In this document: positions 1-7,729 of the stretch, piece by piece
How the letters are laid out: every line of letters starts with the position of its first letter
Numbering within the stretch: the first letter of the stretch is position 1
NCBI GenBank assembly: GCA_028705705.1
Contig: JAQWCZ010000043.1
Span: forward strand, 1-11,509
Reading direction: 5' to 3'
Length of the DNA: 11,509 nt
Origin: Paludibacter sp.
GTDB lineage: Bacteria > Bacteroidota > Bacteroidia > Bacteroidales > Paludibacteraceae
Notes under the pieces: model-generated
Seen by the model: only the letters and a program-made list of their open reading frames with translations
Told to the model about the DNA's origin: nothing
Database searches by the model: none
Program-made: the position numbers and the translations under genes

Positions 1-251
1 CGGAAAAGCGTTTGCATCAGTAAGCCCGCTACCGACAAAGAAGCACCGGCGAGTATGGCCGAAATCGCCTTTGGAACCCTGAAGTTCAGTAGAATTTCCG
101 TATGGATGGGATCAGCAGTATTTCCGGTAAGGATGTTGATGATTTCACTAAAAGGAATCCGGATGCTGCCGATAATCAAATCCAGCAGAAACAGGAATAC
201 TGTGCCAATCAACAGGGGGATAAAAAGCCGGTATGTTTTTTTTGATGTCAT
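1..251 (-). CDS. FecCD/BtuC-type iron or cobalamin ABC transporter permease, N-terminal part
   Basis: This is the first 83 codons of an inner-membrane permease; the rest lies beyond the left edge. The translation begins MTSKKTYRLF and runs into a hydrophobic first membrane helix at about residues 8-28. Near residues 63-83 it carries NFRVPKAISAILAG followed by LSVAGLLMQTLF. That is the hallmark early segment of the FecCD family, which usually reads N-F/L-R-x-P-R, then GAxLAxAGxxxQ. These permeases pair with an ATPase and a periplasmic binding protein to import ferric siderophores, haem or cobalamin; the fragment cannot tell which. The ATG at 249-251 is fixed as the most upstream start because an in-frame TGA touches it at 252-254. 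A canonical promoter lies 28 bp upstream. The gene is transcribed divergently from mutS2. Family call is firm, substrate unknown. Confidence 0.88.
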   Translation of the reverse strand, partial: MTSKKTYRLFIPLLIGTVFLFLLDLIIGSIRIPFSEIINILTGNTADPIHTEILLNFRVPKAISAILAGASLSVAGLLMQTLF

Positions 252-278
252 TCAATAGAGGGTCTCAACAAAACGCAC

Positions 279-309
279 CAAAATTAAGAAAAATACAAGG
301 AGTTGCAAA
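279..309 (-). promoter_or_regulatory. Bacteroidota-type promoter of the FecCD permease gene
   Basis: On the minus strand TTTG (306-309) and TAATTTTG (279-286) match the Bacteroidota -33 (TTTG) and -7 (TAnnTTTG) boxes exactly. They are separated by 19 bases, the usual spacing. Transcription would start near 272-275 and leave a leader of about 20-25 nt before the ATG at 251. This is the best-formed promoter in the window. Confidence 0.65.
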
Positions 310-310
310 A

Positions 311-363
311 TGATGATGAAATTTAAATCATCAGCATAATATACTTATCATAAAATCATCAGC
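311..363. repeat. Short direct and inverted repeats between divergent promoters
   Basis: The 11-bp word AAATCATCAGC occurs at 325-335 and again at 353-363, with a period of 28 bp. TGATGAT at 311-317 is a perfect inverted partner of ATCATCA at 327-333. The block lies just upstream of the permease -33 box and upstream of the mutS2 -7 box. That position would suit a regulator of the transporter, but the binding protein is unknown and the idea is inference. Confidence 0.4.
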
Positions 364-388
364 TATAAAAGGATTCGAAAATAATTTT

Positions 389-396
389 TACTTTTG
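389..396 (+). promoter_or_regulatory. Candidate -7 box for mutS2
   Basis: TACTTTTG is an exact TAnnTTTG match ending 18 bases before the mutS2 ATG. It would give a very short leader of roughly 10-14 nt. No TTTG or TTG is seen about 19-21 bp further upstream, so only half of a promoter is visible. Confidence 0.42.
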
Positions 397-414
397 TGTT
401 CAAATTAAAACAAG

Positions 415-2844
415 ATGCTTTATCCTTCCGATTTCGAACATAAAACCGATTTTTCAGCCATACGCCTGATATTGAAAGAGAAATGCATTTCATCGTTGGG
501 AAAAGAAAAGGTGGATGAAATCACTTTCTCTGCTGATTACGGGCAGGTTATCCGGCAAATCAGTCAGACCGACGAGATGCTGCGCCTGATGCAGGAAGCC
601 ACCGAAGCCATTCCAGTGGGTGATTTTTTTGATATCCGCCGTGGCTTGTCCCGCGTGAGGGTAGAAGGATTGTACTTAGATGAAAGTGAGGTATTTGAGC
701 TGCGCCGTGCGTTAGAGGCTGTCAGGCGGCTCGTTGCGTATATTGCCGCGCAGGATGCAGAGCAATATTCCCATTTGCACGAACTATTAGAAGGAGTTGC
801 AATTTTTCCTGATGTTATTCGTCAGATTGATGCCATACTCGATAAATTCGGTAAGATAAAAGATCATGCATCGTCCGAACTAAACCGCATTCGCAGGGAA
901 ATGTTGCAGGTACAAAGTTCCGTTTCCAAATCTTTGCAGGCTATTTTGCGACAGGCACAGGCCGATGGATATGTCGAAAAAGATGTGGTGCCAACAGTGC
1001 GAGAGGGACGATTGGTTATTCCTGTTTCACCTGCTTTCAAACGGAAAATTTCGGGTATCGTGCACGATGAGTCAGCAACAGGAAAGACAGTCTTTATTGA
1101 ACCGGCGCAGGTGGTAGAAGCCAACAACCGCATCCGTGAACTGGAAGGAGAGGAACGAAGGGAAGTGATTCGGATTTTAATAGCCTTTACTGATTTTGTC
1201 CGACCGTTTACAGATGAGATTTTTCAATCACAATACTTTTTAGGCGAAATTGATTTCCTGCGCAGCAAAGCTTTATTTGCACAACAAATCAATGCCATCA
1301 AACCGCAGGTGGATGATGCCTGTTTATTAGAATGGCAGAAAGCCGTGCATCCCATCTTGTATCTTTCGCTGCTGAAACAGCAAAAACAAATCGTTCCGCT
1401 TGATATTGTATTGAACCAACAACAGCGTATCCTGCTGATTTCAGGTCCGAATGCCGGTGGAAAATCAGTGTGTCTGAAAACTGTGGTTTTGTTGCAATAC
1501 ATGTTGCAGTGCGGGTTGCTGATACCTGTGCATGAAAGCAGCCGTTGCGGAATCTTCGAGCGTTTGTTTATCGACATCGGTGATGAACAATCCATCGAAA
1601 ACGACCTTTCGACCTATAGTTCTCATTTGTTGAACATGAAGTTTTTCATCCGGAACAGTCAGGAGAAGACCCTGTTGCTGATTGATGAATTCGGGACGGG
1701 GACAGAGCCCATGATTGGTGGTGCGTTGGCTGAAGCTACGCTCGAACGCTTCAATCGGAACAAAGCTTTCGGGGTGATTACGACCCATTACACCAATTTA
1801 AAACATTATGCCGAAGATGCCGAAGGTATCGTGAATGGCGCCATGTTGTACGACCGCCAGCACCTGCAACCTCTGTTTATTCTGCAAATTGGCAACCCGG
1901 GTTCTTCATTCGCGGTTGAGATTGCGCGGAAAATAGGTTTACCGGAAGATCTGATTGTTGATGCAGCAGCCAAAGTAGGTTCGGAGCATTTAGATTACGA
2001 TAAACATTTACAGGATATCGTCAGGGACAAACGTTACTGGGAAAAGAAAAGACAGCAGATTCGTCAGAAAGAGAAGAAATTAGAAGAAGTGTTGGCAAAA
2101 TACGAGACGGAAATGGCCGACATCAACCGTCAGAAAAAAGAAATTACCCAAGAAGCCAAAGCAGAAGCCCGGCAATTACTGACCGAAGCTAATGCTAAAA
2201 TTGAAAACACCATCCGGCAAATCAAAGAAGCGCAGGCTGAGAAAGAAAAAACCAAAACGATCCGGCAAGAGCTGCGTGAATTTAGTGAGAAAATCAGGGA
2301 ACAGCATGAGACAGAACCAAAGCTGAAAGTTAAACTGTTGCAAAAAGCAACCAATCAGCCTGTTAAGATCGATAAGCCGGTGCTTACACCAGGCATGCAG
2401 GTGCGTTTAAAAGGTCAACAAGCAGTAGGAAAAATTATTGAAATACAAGGGAAAAATGGCGTTGTGGCTTTCGGTCAACTAAAATCAACTGTCACATTAG
2501 CACAATTAGAACCCATCAGTAATAATCGTCTGAAAAAAGAACAGCAAAGCCAGCATGCACCCGGTACAGTAACCGAGAATGTCCGTCAGCGCAAACTCCA
2601 TTTTAAATCTGAAATTGATGTGCGAGGTATGCGTGGTGATGAGGCATTACAGGCTGTGATGTATTTCATCGACGATGCCCTGATGGTTGGTGTGTCCTCT
2701 GTGCGCATTCTCCATGGCACCGGCACCGGAGCCTTGCGCCAGTTAATTCGTCAATACCTCGGTACAATATCAGGAATTAACAGTTACCATGATGAACATG
2801 TACAGTTCGGTGGGGCAGGAATTACCGTTGTTGAATTTGATTGA
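415..2844 (+). CDS. mutS2: Endonuclease / ribosome-rescue ATPase MutS2 with C-terminal Smr domain
   Basis: This 809-residue cytoplasmic protein has the full MutS2 layout: an N-terminal clamp/lever region, a MutS-type ATPase, a long charged coiled coil at about 529-645, a small basic linker domain at about 655-705, and a C-terminal Smr domain at about 730-809. The Walker A motif is GPNAGGKS (344-351), the family signature STYSSHL is at 399-405, Walker B is LLLIDEFGTGTEP (420-432), and the switch histidine is in TTHY (456-459). The Smr core shows IDVRG (734-738) and HGTGTGALR (767-775). The mismatch-recognition domain of MutS1 is absent, as expected. Known family members suppress recombination (Helicobacter) or split collided ribosomes (Bacillus). 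All key motifs are intact and the length is normal. It appears monocistronic: the next gene starts 170 bp later. Confidence 0.96.
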   Translation: MLYPSDFEHKTDFSAIRLILKEKCISSLGKEKVDEITFSADYGQVIRQISQTDEMLRLMQEATEAIPVGDFFDIRRGLSRVRVEGLYLDESEVFELRRALEAVRRLVAYIAAQDAEQYSHLHELLEGVAIFPDVIRQIDAILDKFGKIKDHASSELNRIRREMLQVQSSVSKSLQAILRQAQADGYVEKDVVPTVREGRLVIPVSPAFKRKISGIVHDESATGKTVFIEPAQVVEANNRIRELEGEERREVIRILIAFTDFVRPFTDEIFQSQYFLGEIDFLRSKALFAQQINAIKPQVDDACLLEWQKAVHPILYLSLLKQQKQIVPLDIVLNQQQRILLISGPNAGGKSVCLKTVVLLQYMLQCGLLIPVHESSRCGIFERLFIDIGDEQSIENDLSTYSSHLLNMKFFIRNSQEKTLLLIDEFGTGTEPMIGGALAEATLERFNRNKAFGVITTHYTNLKHYAEDAEGIVNGAMLYDRQHLQPLFILQIGNPGSSFAVEIARKIGLPEDLIVDAAAKVGSEHLDYDKHLQDIVRDKRYWEKKRQQIRQKEKKLEEVLAKYETEMADINRQKKEITQEAKAEARQLLTEANAKIENTIRQIKEAQAEKEKTKTIRQELREFSEKIREQHETEPKLKVKLLQKATNQPVKIDKPVLTPGMQVRLKGQQAVGKIIEIQGKNGVVAFGQLKSTVTLAQLEPISNNRLKKEQQSQHAPGTVTENVRQRKLHFKSEIDVRGMRGDEALQAVMYFIDDALMVGVSSVRILHGTGTGALRQLIRQYLGTISGINSYHDEHVQFGGAGITVVEFD

Positions 2845-3014
2845 TCACGAATGATTGAAACGTACATAGTAAATGATAAGATTTGCAGTTTTATTTTGAG
2901 TGAAAATTATTTCTATAAAAAGTTATTAAAATATTTGGCTGAGTAAAAATAATGTATTACGTTTATAGCACTAAAAAATTACACATTCGTACAAACTTAC
3001 TAATACTTTGCATT

Positions 3015-3269
3015 ATGACTAAAACAATAACTTTCAATGAGCTTAGGAGGATCAAGGATGCGCTCCCAAGCGGAAGTATGGCCAGGATCGCTGAAGAACT
3101 TGGCCTGGAAAAAGAATCAGTAAAAAATTATTTTGGAGGAAAAAATTACAGAGACGGTAAAAGTGTTGGTGTTCATATAGAACCGGGACCTGATGGTGGA
3201 TTGGTGATGCTTGATGATACACAAATACTGGATATTGCCCTTAGAATACTCGAAGAACAGGGATCTTAA
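3015..3269 (+). CDS. Small helix-turn-helix-like DNA-binding protein
   Basis: This is an 84-residue protein starting MTKTITFNEL. Residues 22-43 (MARIAEELGLEKESVKNYFG) read as a helix-turn-helix: an A-x-x-L-G turn followed by a recognition-helix-like ESVKNYFGG. A short Gly/Asp-rich segment (EPGPDGG) and an acidic C-terminal helix follow. Similar short proteins are widespread in Bacteroidota and usually carry only the label DNA-binding protein; I recall no assigned function. I chose the ATG at 3015 rather than the in-frame ATG at 2952. The 21 extra residues would be AT-rich, hydrophobic sequence with no relation to the compact domain. An intrinsic terminator follows 21 bp after the stop, so the gene is probably transcribed alone. 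DNA binding is inferred from the fold pattern only. Confidence 0.72.
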   Translation: MTKTITFNELRRIKDALPSGSMARIAEELGLEKESVKNYFGGKNYRDGKSVGVHIEPGPDGGLVMLDDTQILDIALRILEEQGS

Positions 3270-3290
3270 ATACGATGTAAATCTTCTCGG

Positions 3291-3324
3291 AAAGCAGTGA
3301 TAAAATGTATTCACTGCTTTTTTT
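3291..3324 (+). terminator. Intrinsic (rho-independent) terminator
   Basis: A perfect 10-bp stem, AAAGCAGTGA (3291-3300) with TCACTGCTTT (3311-3320), closes a 10-nt loop. The right arm runs straight into further T residues, so CACTGC is followed by seven T. It is directional (plus strand) and lies just after the small HTH gene. It is nested inside a wider inverted repeat, GATGTAAA (3274-3281) and TTTACATC (3322-3329). Confidence 0.78.
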
Positions 3325-3351
3325 ACATCAATTTGAAGTGATTCCTGTCGA

Positions 3352-3387
3352 TAAAACACTACCTGTTTTACATCCGTGTGATGTAAA
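3352..3387 (+). promoter_or_regulatory. Two overlapping inverted repeats upstream of the rRNA methyltransferase gene
   Basis: TAAAACA (3352-3358) and TGTTTTA (3364-3370) form a perfect 7-bp inverted repeat around CTACC. TTTACATC (3367-3374) and GATGTAAA (3380-3387) form a perfect 8-bp inverted repeat around CGTGT. They share bases 3367-3370, so as RNA hairpins they exclude each other. The second ends 26 bp before the ATG at 3414. The arrangement could be an operator or an RNA switch; no binding partner is identified. Confidence 0.4.
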
Positions 3388-3413
3388 GATAAGATATCCA
3401 GATAATTTATTTT

Positions 3414-4760
3414 ATGGTAACATTACCGGAATTATTTGTTAAACGAACTAAATCTTTGTTGGGAGACGAATATCCGATGTTTGAAAAGGCATTGGGTAAT
3501 ACATCTTCTGTAAGCGTTCGTGTGAACGATAAGTTAGTTGATTTTAAACCATCAGATGAAAATGTCCCTTGGTGTAATGCCGGATTCTATCTGGATGAAA
3601 GACCGCTTTTTACGGCTGATCCCCTACTGCATGCCGGTGTGTATTATGTGCAGGAAGCCAGTTCCATGTTTTTAAACCAAATAGTTGAATGTTTTTTAAA
3701 AGATGCCACACGAGTCCTTGATTTATGTGCAGCTCCCGGCGGTAAATCTACTCTACTGTTACAATCATTATCTTCCAACACGCTGCTTGTCAGCAACGAA
3801 ATCGTTCGTTCAAGGGCTATGATTCTGGCTGAAAATATCATCAAGTGGGGAAATCCCAACGTTGTCGTGACCAATAACGCATCTCAGGATTTCGGAAAAG
3901 AATTACCGGCTTTTTTTGATGCAATTGTGGTGGATGCACCCTGTTCGGGTGAAGGAATGTTTCGTAAAGATGGGGGTGCAATAGCGGAATGGAGTGAGCA
4001 AAACGTACAACAATGCGCAATTCGTCAAAAAGCAATTCTACAGGATGTGTGGAATAGTTTGAAAGATGGGGGTGTATTGGTTTATAGTACTTGCACATAT
4101 AACCGGGAAGAAAATGAAAATAATGTTTCGTGGATATGTGAAGAATTAGGGGCTGAATGTCTCAAACCTGATATCAGTCGTTTTGAGGGTATTGTGGAAA
4201 CTGAGAGTGGTTTTCGTTTTTATCCGCATAAAATTAAAGGAGAAGGTTTTTTTATCTCAGTGCTAAGAAAGCATAAGCGAGATGAACAGGTCAACCCAAG
4301 AAAATCAAAAAATAATAAACAGCTTGATAAACGGGTGGATAAATCCGGTGATTTCAATCGTTATATTACACATCCCGATAATTTTCTTTTTATTAAAATG
4401 GACAATCGGGTAAGTGCATATAAAAAAGAACATTATACTGACTGTTTAGAACTCAATAGTAAATTAAATTGTTTGATAAATGGAGTTCAGCTTATCGAAA
4501 TGAAAGGAAATGATGCAGTTCCAACGCATCAGCTTGCTTTATCAAAAATAATCGATAAAAGAGCTTTTATATGTGTTGAGCTGGATTATAAAGATACAAT
4601 TGCTTTCCTGAAAAGAGAAAGTATAACATTGCCGGAAGGAACTCCACGTGGTTATGTGTTGGTGTGTTATCAGCATCAGGCCCTGGGTTGGGTAAAAAAT
4701 ATCGGGAATAGATGTAATAACCTGTATCCGCAACATTGGCGCATACGAATGCATCTTTAA
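3414..4760 (+). CDS. RsmF/NOL1-NOP2-type rRNA cytosine-C5 methyltransferase
   Basis: This is a 448-residue cytoplasmic SAM-dependent enzyme predicted to make 5-methylcytosine in 16S rRNA. The SAM loop is VLDLCAAPGGKS (101-112). Motif IV is VVDAPCSGEGMFRKD with Cys177, and motif VI is VYSTCTYNREENENN with Cys227. In this family the TC cysteine is the catalytic nucleophile and the PC cysteine releases the product; both are present. DAPCSGEGMFRK is typical of the RsmF (YebU) branch rather than RsmB. The C-terminal part, about 290-448, fits the RsmF-type PUA-like extension that helps bind RNA, including a late LGWVKNIGNRCNNLYP stretch. E. coli RsmF is somewhat longer but comparable. The exact target base (C1407 in E. 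coli) is not provable here. An unusual set of inverted repeats precedes the gene. Confidence 0.92.
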   Translation: MVTLPELFVKRTKSLLGDEYPMFEKALGNTSSVSVRVNDKLVDFKPSDENVPWCNAGFYLDERPLFTADPLLHAGVYYVQEASSMFLNQIVECFLKDATRVLDLCAAPGGKSTLLLQSLSSNTLLVSNEIVRSRAMILAENIIKWGNPNVVVTNNASQDFGKELPAFFDAIVVDAPCSGEGMFRKDGGAIAEWSEQNVQQCAIRQKAILQDVWNSLKDGGVLVYSTCTYNREENENNVSWICEELGAECLKPDISRFEGIVETESGFRFYPHKIKGEGFFISVLRKHKRDEQVNPRKSKNNKQLDKRVDKSGDFNRYITHPDNFLFIKMDNRVSAYKKEHYTDCLELNSKLNCLINGVQLIEMKGNDAVPTHQLALSKIIDKRAFICVELDYKDTIAFLKRESITLPEGTPRGYVLVCYQHQALGWVKNIGNRCNNLYPQHWRIRMHL

Positions 4761-4805
4761 AGGAAATTTTTACAATATTAATTATATTTTCTTGAGCTTA
4801 CTCGG

Positions 4806-4832
4806 TTTGATAAAATAGTTTCATTAATTTTG
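4806..4832 (+). promoter_or_regulatory. Promoter of the lipoprotein-DUF4301 unit
   Basis: TAATTTTG (4825-4832) is an exact -7 box. A TTTG at 4806-4809 could be the -33 box, but the 15-bp gap is shorter than the usual 19-21. A start near 4838 would leave a leader of about 30 nt before the ATG at 4870. Confidence 0.45.
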
Positions 4833-4869
4833 TAACCAATGATTATCTATTTATAAGTTAATTTCTGAT

Positions 4870-5925
4870 ATGTTCAGATTAAAACAAACAGTTCGTACTT
4901 TTTTAGTTTTAATAACAGGAGTGGTGTTGACATCCTGTTCAGGGATGTTATATACCACTATTGACGTTTTGCGTCCTGCTAAGGTGTCTTTTCCGGTAGA
5001 TGTTAACCATTTGTTAATTGTAAATAACACTATTTCTCAGCCGGCGAGTTATGGTCACAAAACGGAGTTAATTAATGAAAAACAAAGGAATGTGTCTGTA
5101 GATGCAGACAGTCTCCCTGTTTTTGCATTGGCCTCATTTGCTGAATCTGTTCTTGAAAAAGAGTTCTTTAGTACTGTAAATTTGGTGCATGAATCAAGAA
5201 ATTCCGGAGATAATTTTTTTACGGTGGCTCTTCCGGATAATGACACATTAAAAGTCCTCACCGATAAATATGGGGCAAACGGATTGATTGTATTAAACAG
5301 ATTAATGGTTCATGATCAATTGGGAGAAATCTATAATCAGGAAACCGCAAGTTTTATTGCTTACCTGGAAGCACGCTATGAATATAACTGGAGTATTCAT
5401 TTTCCTTCCAAAAATCATGTTTTTTCCCTGACCACCAAAGATACTGTATATTGGGAATCGGAATCCTATTCACGACAACGAGCCTTTGATGGATTACCCG
5501 ACAGAAGAGATGCCCTGATCGATGGCGCACTTATAACAGGGCAAAGGGTTGTCAATAAGTTTATTCCGTATTGGGAACAAGCCGATCGTTATTTATTCGA
5601 ATTATCGGACAAAAAATTCAAATCAGGAATGGATTCAGTGTATGTTAAAGACTGGGATGGTGCAATTCGTATCTGGAATGATTTGATTCAAAATATGAAA
5701 AATCAATCTCAAAAAGGGAAAATAGCCTATAATATTTCAGTTCTTTATGAAATAAAAGGAGACATCAAACAAGCATATGATTATTCAAATCGTGCATTGG
5801 AAACATTACTTAATGCGATGGTTCTTGATTACAGGAGTTTGATGTTTGTTGTTGAACATAATGAAATTTTAAAAACGCGTTTGGAAGAGTTAGAATTGCT
5901 CGACAAACAGTTAGGAGATGAATGA
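4870..5925 (+). CDS. Lipoprotein with TPR-like C-terminus, unknown function
   Basis: This 351-residue protein has a clear type II signal peptide: a basic start (MFRLKQTVR), a hydrophobic core, and lipobox VLTSC with Cys23 as the lipidated residue. The residues after Cys23 (SGMLYTT) lack the acidic patch that serves as a surface-export signal in many Bacteroidota lipoproteins, so it is more likely to face the periplasm. The middle part, about 40-240, is a mixed alpha/beta domain I do not recognise with certainty; it recalls the Bacteroidota DUF6340-like lipoproteins. Residues about 255-315 form helical pairs of TPR character (YVKDWDGAIRIWNDLI, then GKIAYNISVLYEIKGDIKQA, then a third helix with SNRALE), suggesting protein-protein contacts. 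The DUF4301 gene follows after 34 bp with no visible promoter, so the two are probably cotranscribed. Confidence 0.82.
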   Translation: MFRLKQTVRTFLVLITGVVLTSCSGMLYTTIDVLRPAKVSFPVDVNHLLIVNNTISQPASYGHKTELINEKQRNVSVDADSLPVFALASFAESVLEKEFFSTVNLVHESRNSGDNFFTVALPDNDTLKVLTDKYGANGLIVLNRLMVHDQLGEIYNQETASFIAYLEARYEYNWSIHFPSKNHVFSLTTKDTVYWESESYSRQRAFDGLPDRRDALIDGALITGQRVVNKFIPYWEQADRYLFELSDKKFKSGMDSVYVKDWDGAIRIWNDLIQNMKNQSQKGKIAYNISVLYEIKGDIKQAYDYSNRALETLLNAMVLDYRSLMFVVEHNEILKTRLEELELLDKQLGDE

Positions 5926-5959
5926 TCCGGAATGTAAAAATTTATAAATATTTTAACTT

Positions 5960-7489
5960 ATGAAAGAAATCATACTAAACCAAACAGACTATACTTTGCT
6001 GGAGAAGAAAAAAATTAGTGTCTCGCAAGTAAAAGAACAATTAAATGCTTTTAAAAAAGGATTTCCTTTCCTAACCATCATCCGTTCTGCCGGTCCGGAC
6101 AATGGATTGATACAAGTTACAAACGATGAATTATCGAAATATCTGGATAAATGGGATAATTACCTCAACAAGAAGAAAACTATTCTGAAATTTGTTCCTG
6201 CTTCCGGTGCTGCAAGCAGGATGTTTAAAGATTTATTTGAGTTTTTGGATGAAAAATTGGAAGAACCGCTAAGTGACTCTGTTAAACAGTTTTTTGCTGA
6301 AATAGATAAGTTTGCTTTTTATGATTTGCTGAATGAAAGTTGCATCCAACAGGAAGGAAAACAAATTCCGGAATTGATAGCAGATAAACAGTATAAAAAG
6401 ATTGTAAATCTTCTGTTGAATAAAAAAGGATTAAATTACGGTGCTTTGCCGAAAGGTTTATTGTTGTTTCATACATATAAACAGGGTAAACGTACTCCGT
6501 TGATGGAGCATTTGGCGGAAGGTGCTTTATACACCATGAATAAACAGGGTGTTGTGAATATTCATTTTACGGTATCAACAGAGCATCTTCAATTCTTTGA
6601 ACAGCATCTGAATGAAGTAGTTGATGATTTAGCAAATGTCTATCAGGCTAAATATGTGGTGACTTTTTCAGCACAAAAACCAGCTACCGATACGATTGCT
6701 GCAGATGAGAATAATCAACCGTTCAGGGACAAAGGTGAACTGGTGTTTCGTCCGGGTGGACATGGCGCTTTAATTGAAAATCTGAATGATTTGAAAGCAG
6801 ATGTTATTTTTATTAAAAATATTGATAATGTGGTGCCGGATGCACTGAAAAATCCAACGATCATCTATAAAAAAGTGCTGGGTGGTTTACTGGTGAAACT
6901 GCAGGAACAAACTTTCAAATACCTGCGCATGATGGATAAGGGCTTGTTGAAAGATGAAAAATTGTGGGAAATTGCCGGTTTCTGTGAGGGCAGTCTGAAT
7001 AATATTCATCCGGGTATTGCTGATTTGTCAGGCAAAGAGTTGCAGAACTATCTCTATGGCAAGCTAAACCGGCCTATTCGCGTTTGCGGTATGGTGAAAA
7101 ATACCGGTGAACCGGGCGGGGGGCCTTTTCTCATCGTTAATCAGGATGGGACTATTTCAACCCAAATTCTGGAAAGTTCGCAGATTGATCTCAGTAATCC
7201 TGTCGAGAAGGAAAAAATGTTACAATCTACGCATTTTAATCCGGTTGATCTGGTGTGTGGGGTGAAAGATTATAAAGGAAATAAATTCGATTTATTGCAA
7301 TATGTAGATAAAAACACCGGTTTTATCTCACTCAAATCAAAAAACGGGAAAGCTTTGAAAGCGTTGGAGTTGCCGGGTTTGTGGAATGGCGCAATGTCGG
7401 ACTGGAATACGGTGTTTGTTGAGGTTCCTGTTGCCACTTTTAATCCGGTAAAAACGGTTAACGACCTGTTACGGGTTGAACATCAATAA
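5960..7489 (+). CDS. DUF4301 family protein, possible nucleotidyltransferase-like fold
   Basis: This is a 509-residue protein without signal peptide or membrane helix, so cytoplasmic. It matches the Bacteroidota family DUF4301 through KFVPASGAASRMFKDL (77-92), FRPGGHGALIENLNDL (263-278) and the Gly-rich GEPGGGPF (383-390). The family has no established function that I know of. By inference, a Gly-rich loop ending in Arg near the N-terminus combined with PGGHG resembles UTP-sugar uridylyltransferases, which use an N-terminal G-x-G-T-R-type loop and a PGGHG/PHGHG motif to hold nucleotide and sugar. A FIKNIDNVVPD stretch (291-301) also recalls the aspartate-bearing strand of that fold. The length is normal and there is no frameshift. 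It lies 34 bp after the lipoprotein gene and converges on the metal-protein cluster. Confidence 0.85.
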   Translation: MKEIILNQTDYTLLEKKKISVSQVKEQLNAFKKGFPFLTIIRSAGPDNGLIQVTNDELSKYLDKWDNYLNKKKTILKFVPASGAASRMFKDLFEFLDEKLEEPLSDSVKQFFAEIDKFAFYDLLNESCIQQEGKQIPELIADKQYKKIVNLLLNKKGLNYGALPKGLLLFHTYKQGKRTPLMEHLAEGALYTMNKQGVVNIHFTVSTEHLQFFEQHLNEVVDDLANVYQAKYVVTFSAQKPATDTIAADENNQPFRDKGELVFRPGGHGALIENLNDLKADVIFIKNIDNVVPDALKNPTIIYKKVLGGLLVKLQEQTFKYLRMMDKGLLKDEKLWEIAGFCEGSLNNIHPGIADLSGKELQNYLYGKLNRPIRVCGMVKNTGEPGGGPFLIVNQDGTISTQILESSQIDLSNPVEKEKMLQSTHFNPVDLVCGVKDYKGNKFDLLQYVDKNTGFISLKSKNGKALKALELPGLWNGAMSDWNTVFVEVPVATFNPVKTVNDLLRVEHQ

Positions 7490-7586
7490 TTATTGTGCGT
7501 CCATGATGAACCGTTTTGTAATCCATGATGGAACTGATTTGTATTTATTGGACAGTGTCAAGTTGGAATCAGCCTGTTTGGAACTG

Positions 7587-7609
7587 GGGATTGATTTTTA
7601 ATCAATTTC
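7587..7609 (+). terminator. Weak terminator-like hairpin after the DUF4301 gene
   Basis: ATTGATT (7590-7596) pairs perfectly with AATCAAT (7600-7606) over a TTT loop. Two G-T wobbles and one G-C pair can extend the stem to 7587-7609. It is AT-rich and lacks a proper downstream T run, so it may be only weakly active. The remaining 7490-7729 spacer between the convergent genes holds a 9-bp direct repeat (TCCATGATG at 7500-7508 and 7522-7530) and a GC-rich imperfect hairpin at 7688-7704, but no gene. Confidence 0.28.
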
Positions 7610-7729
7610 TTACTATATTTGAAAACAGGATTCAAGTTTAATACCTGAACCCTGTAGTTTGGAGTTTACACAAAATTTTGAATAGTCCCGGCGGTTTCCC
7701 CCGGAGCTTCCCTGTTTGTTCAAGTAAAT

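Noticed and set aside
1465..1788. Minus-strand open frames inside mutS2
   Set aside because: They lie wholly within an intact, motif-complete mutS2 and encode no recognisable domain.
3004..3010. TACTTTG as promoter for the small HTH-like gene
   Set aside because: It lacks one spacer base of TAnnTTTG, has no -33 partner, and would start transcription at or inside the ATG at 3015.
2952..3014. Upstream in-frame ATG extending the small HTH-like protein by 21 residues
   Set aside because: The extension is low-complexity AT-rich sequence unrelated to the compact domain; the ATG at 3015 gives a normal 84-residue protein.
7688..7704. GC-rich hairpin as terminator of the minus-strand metal cluster
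   Set aside because: The CCGG/CCGG stem has an internal C-C mismatch and no T run follows on the minus strand.
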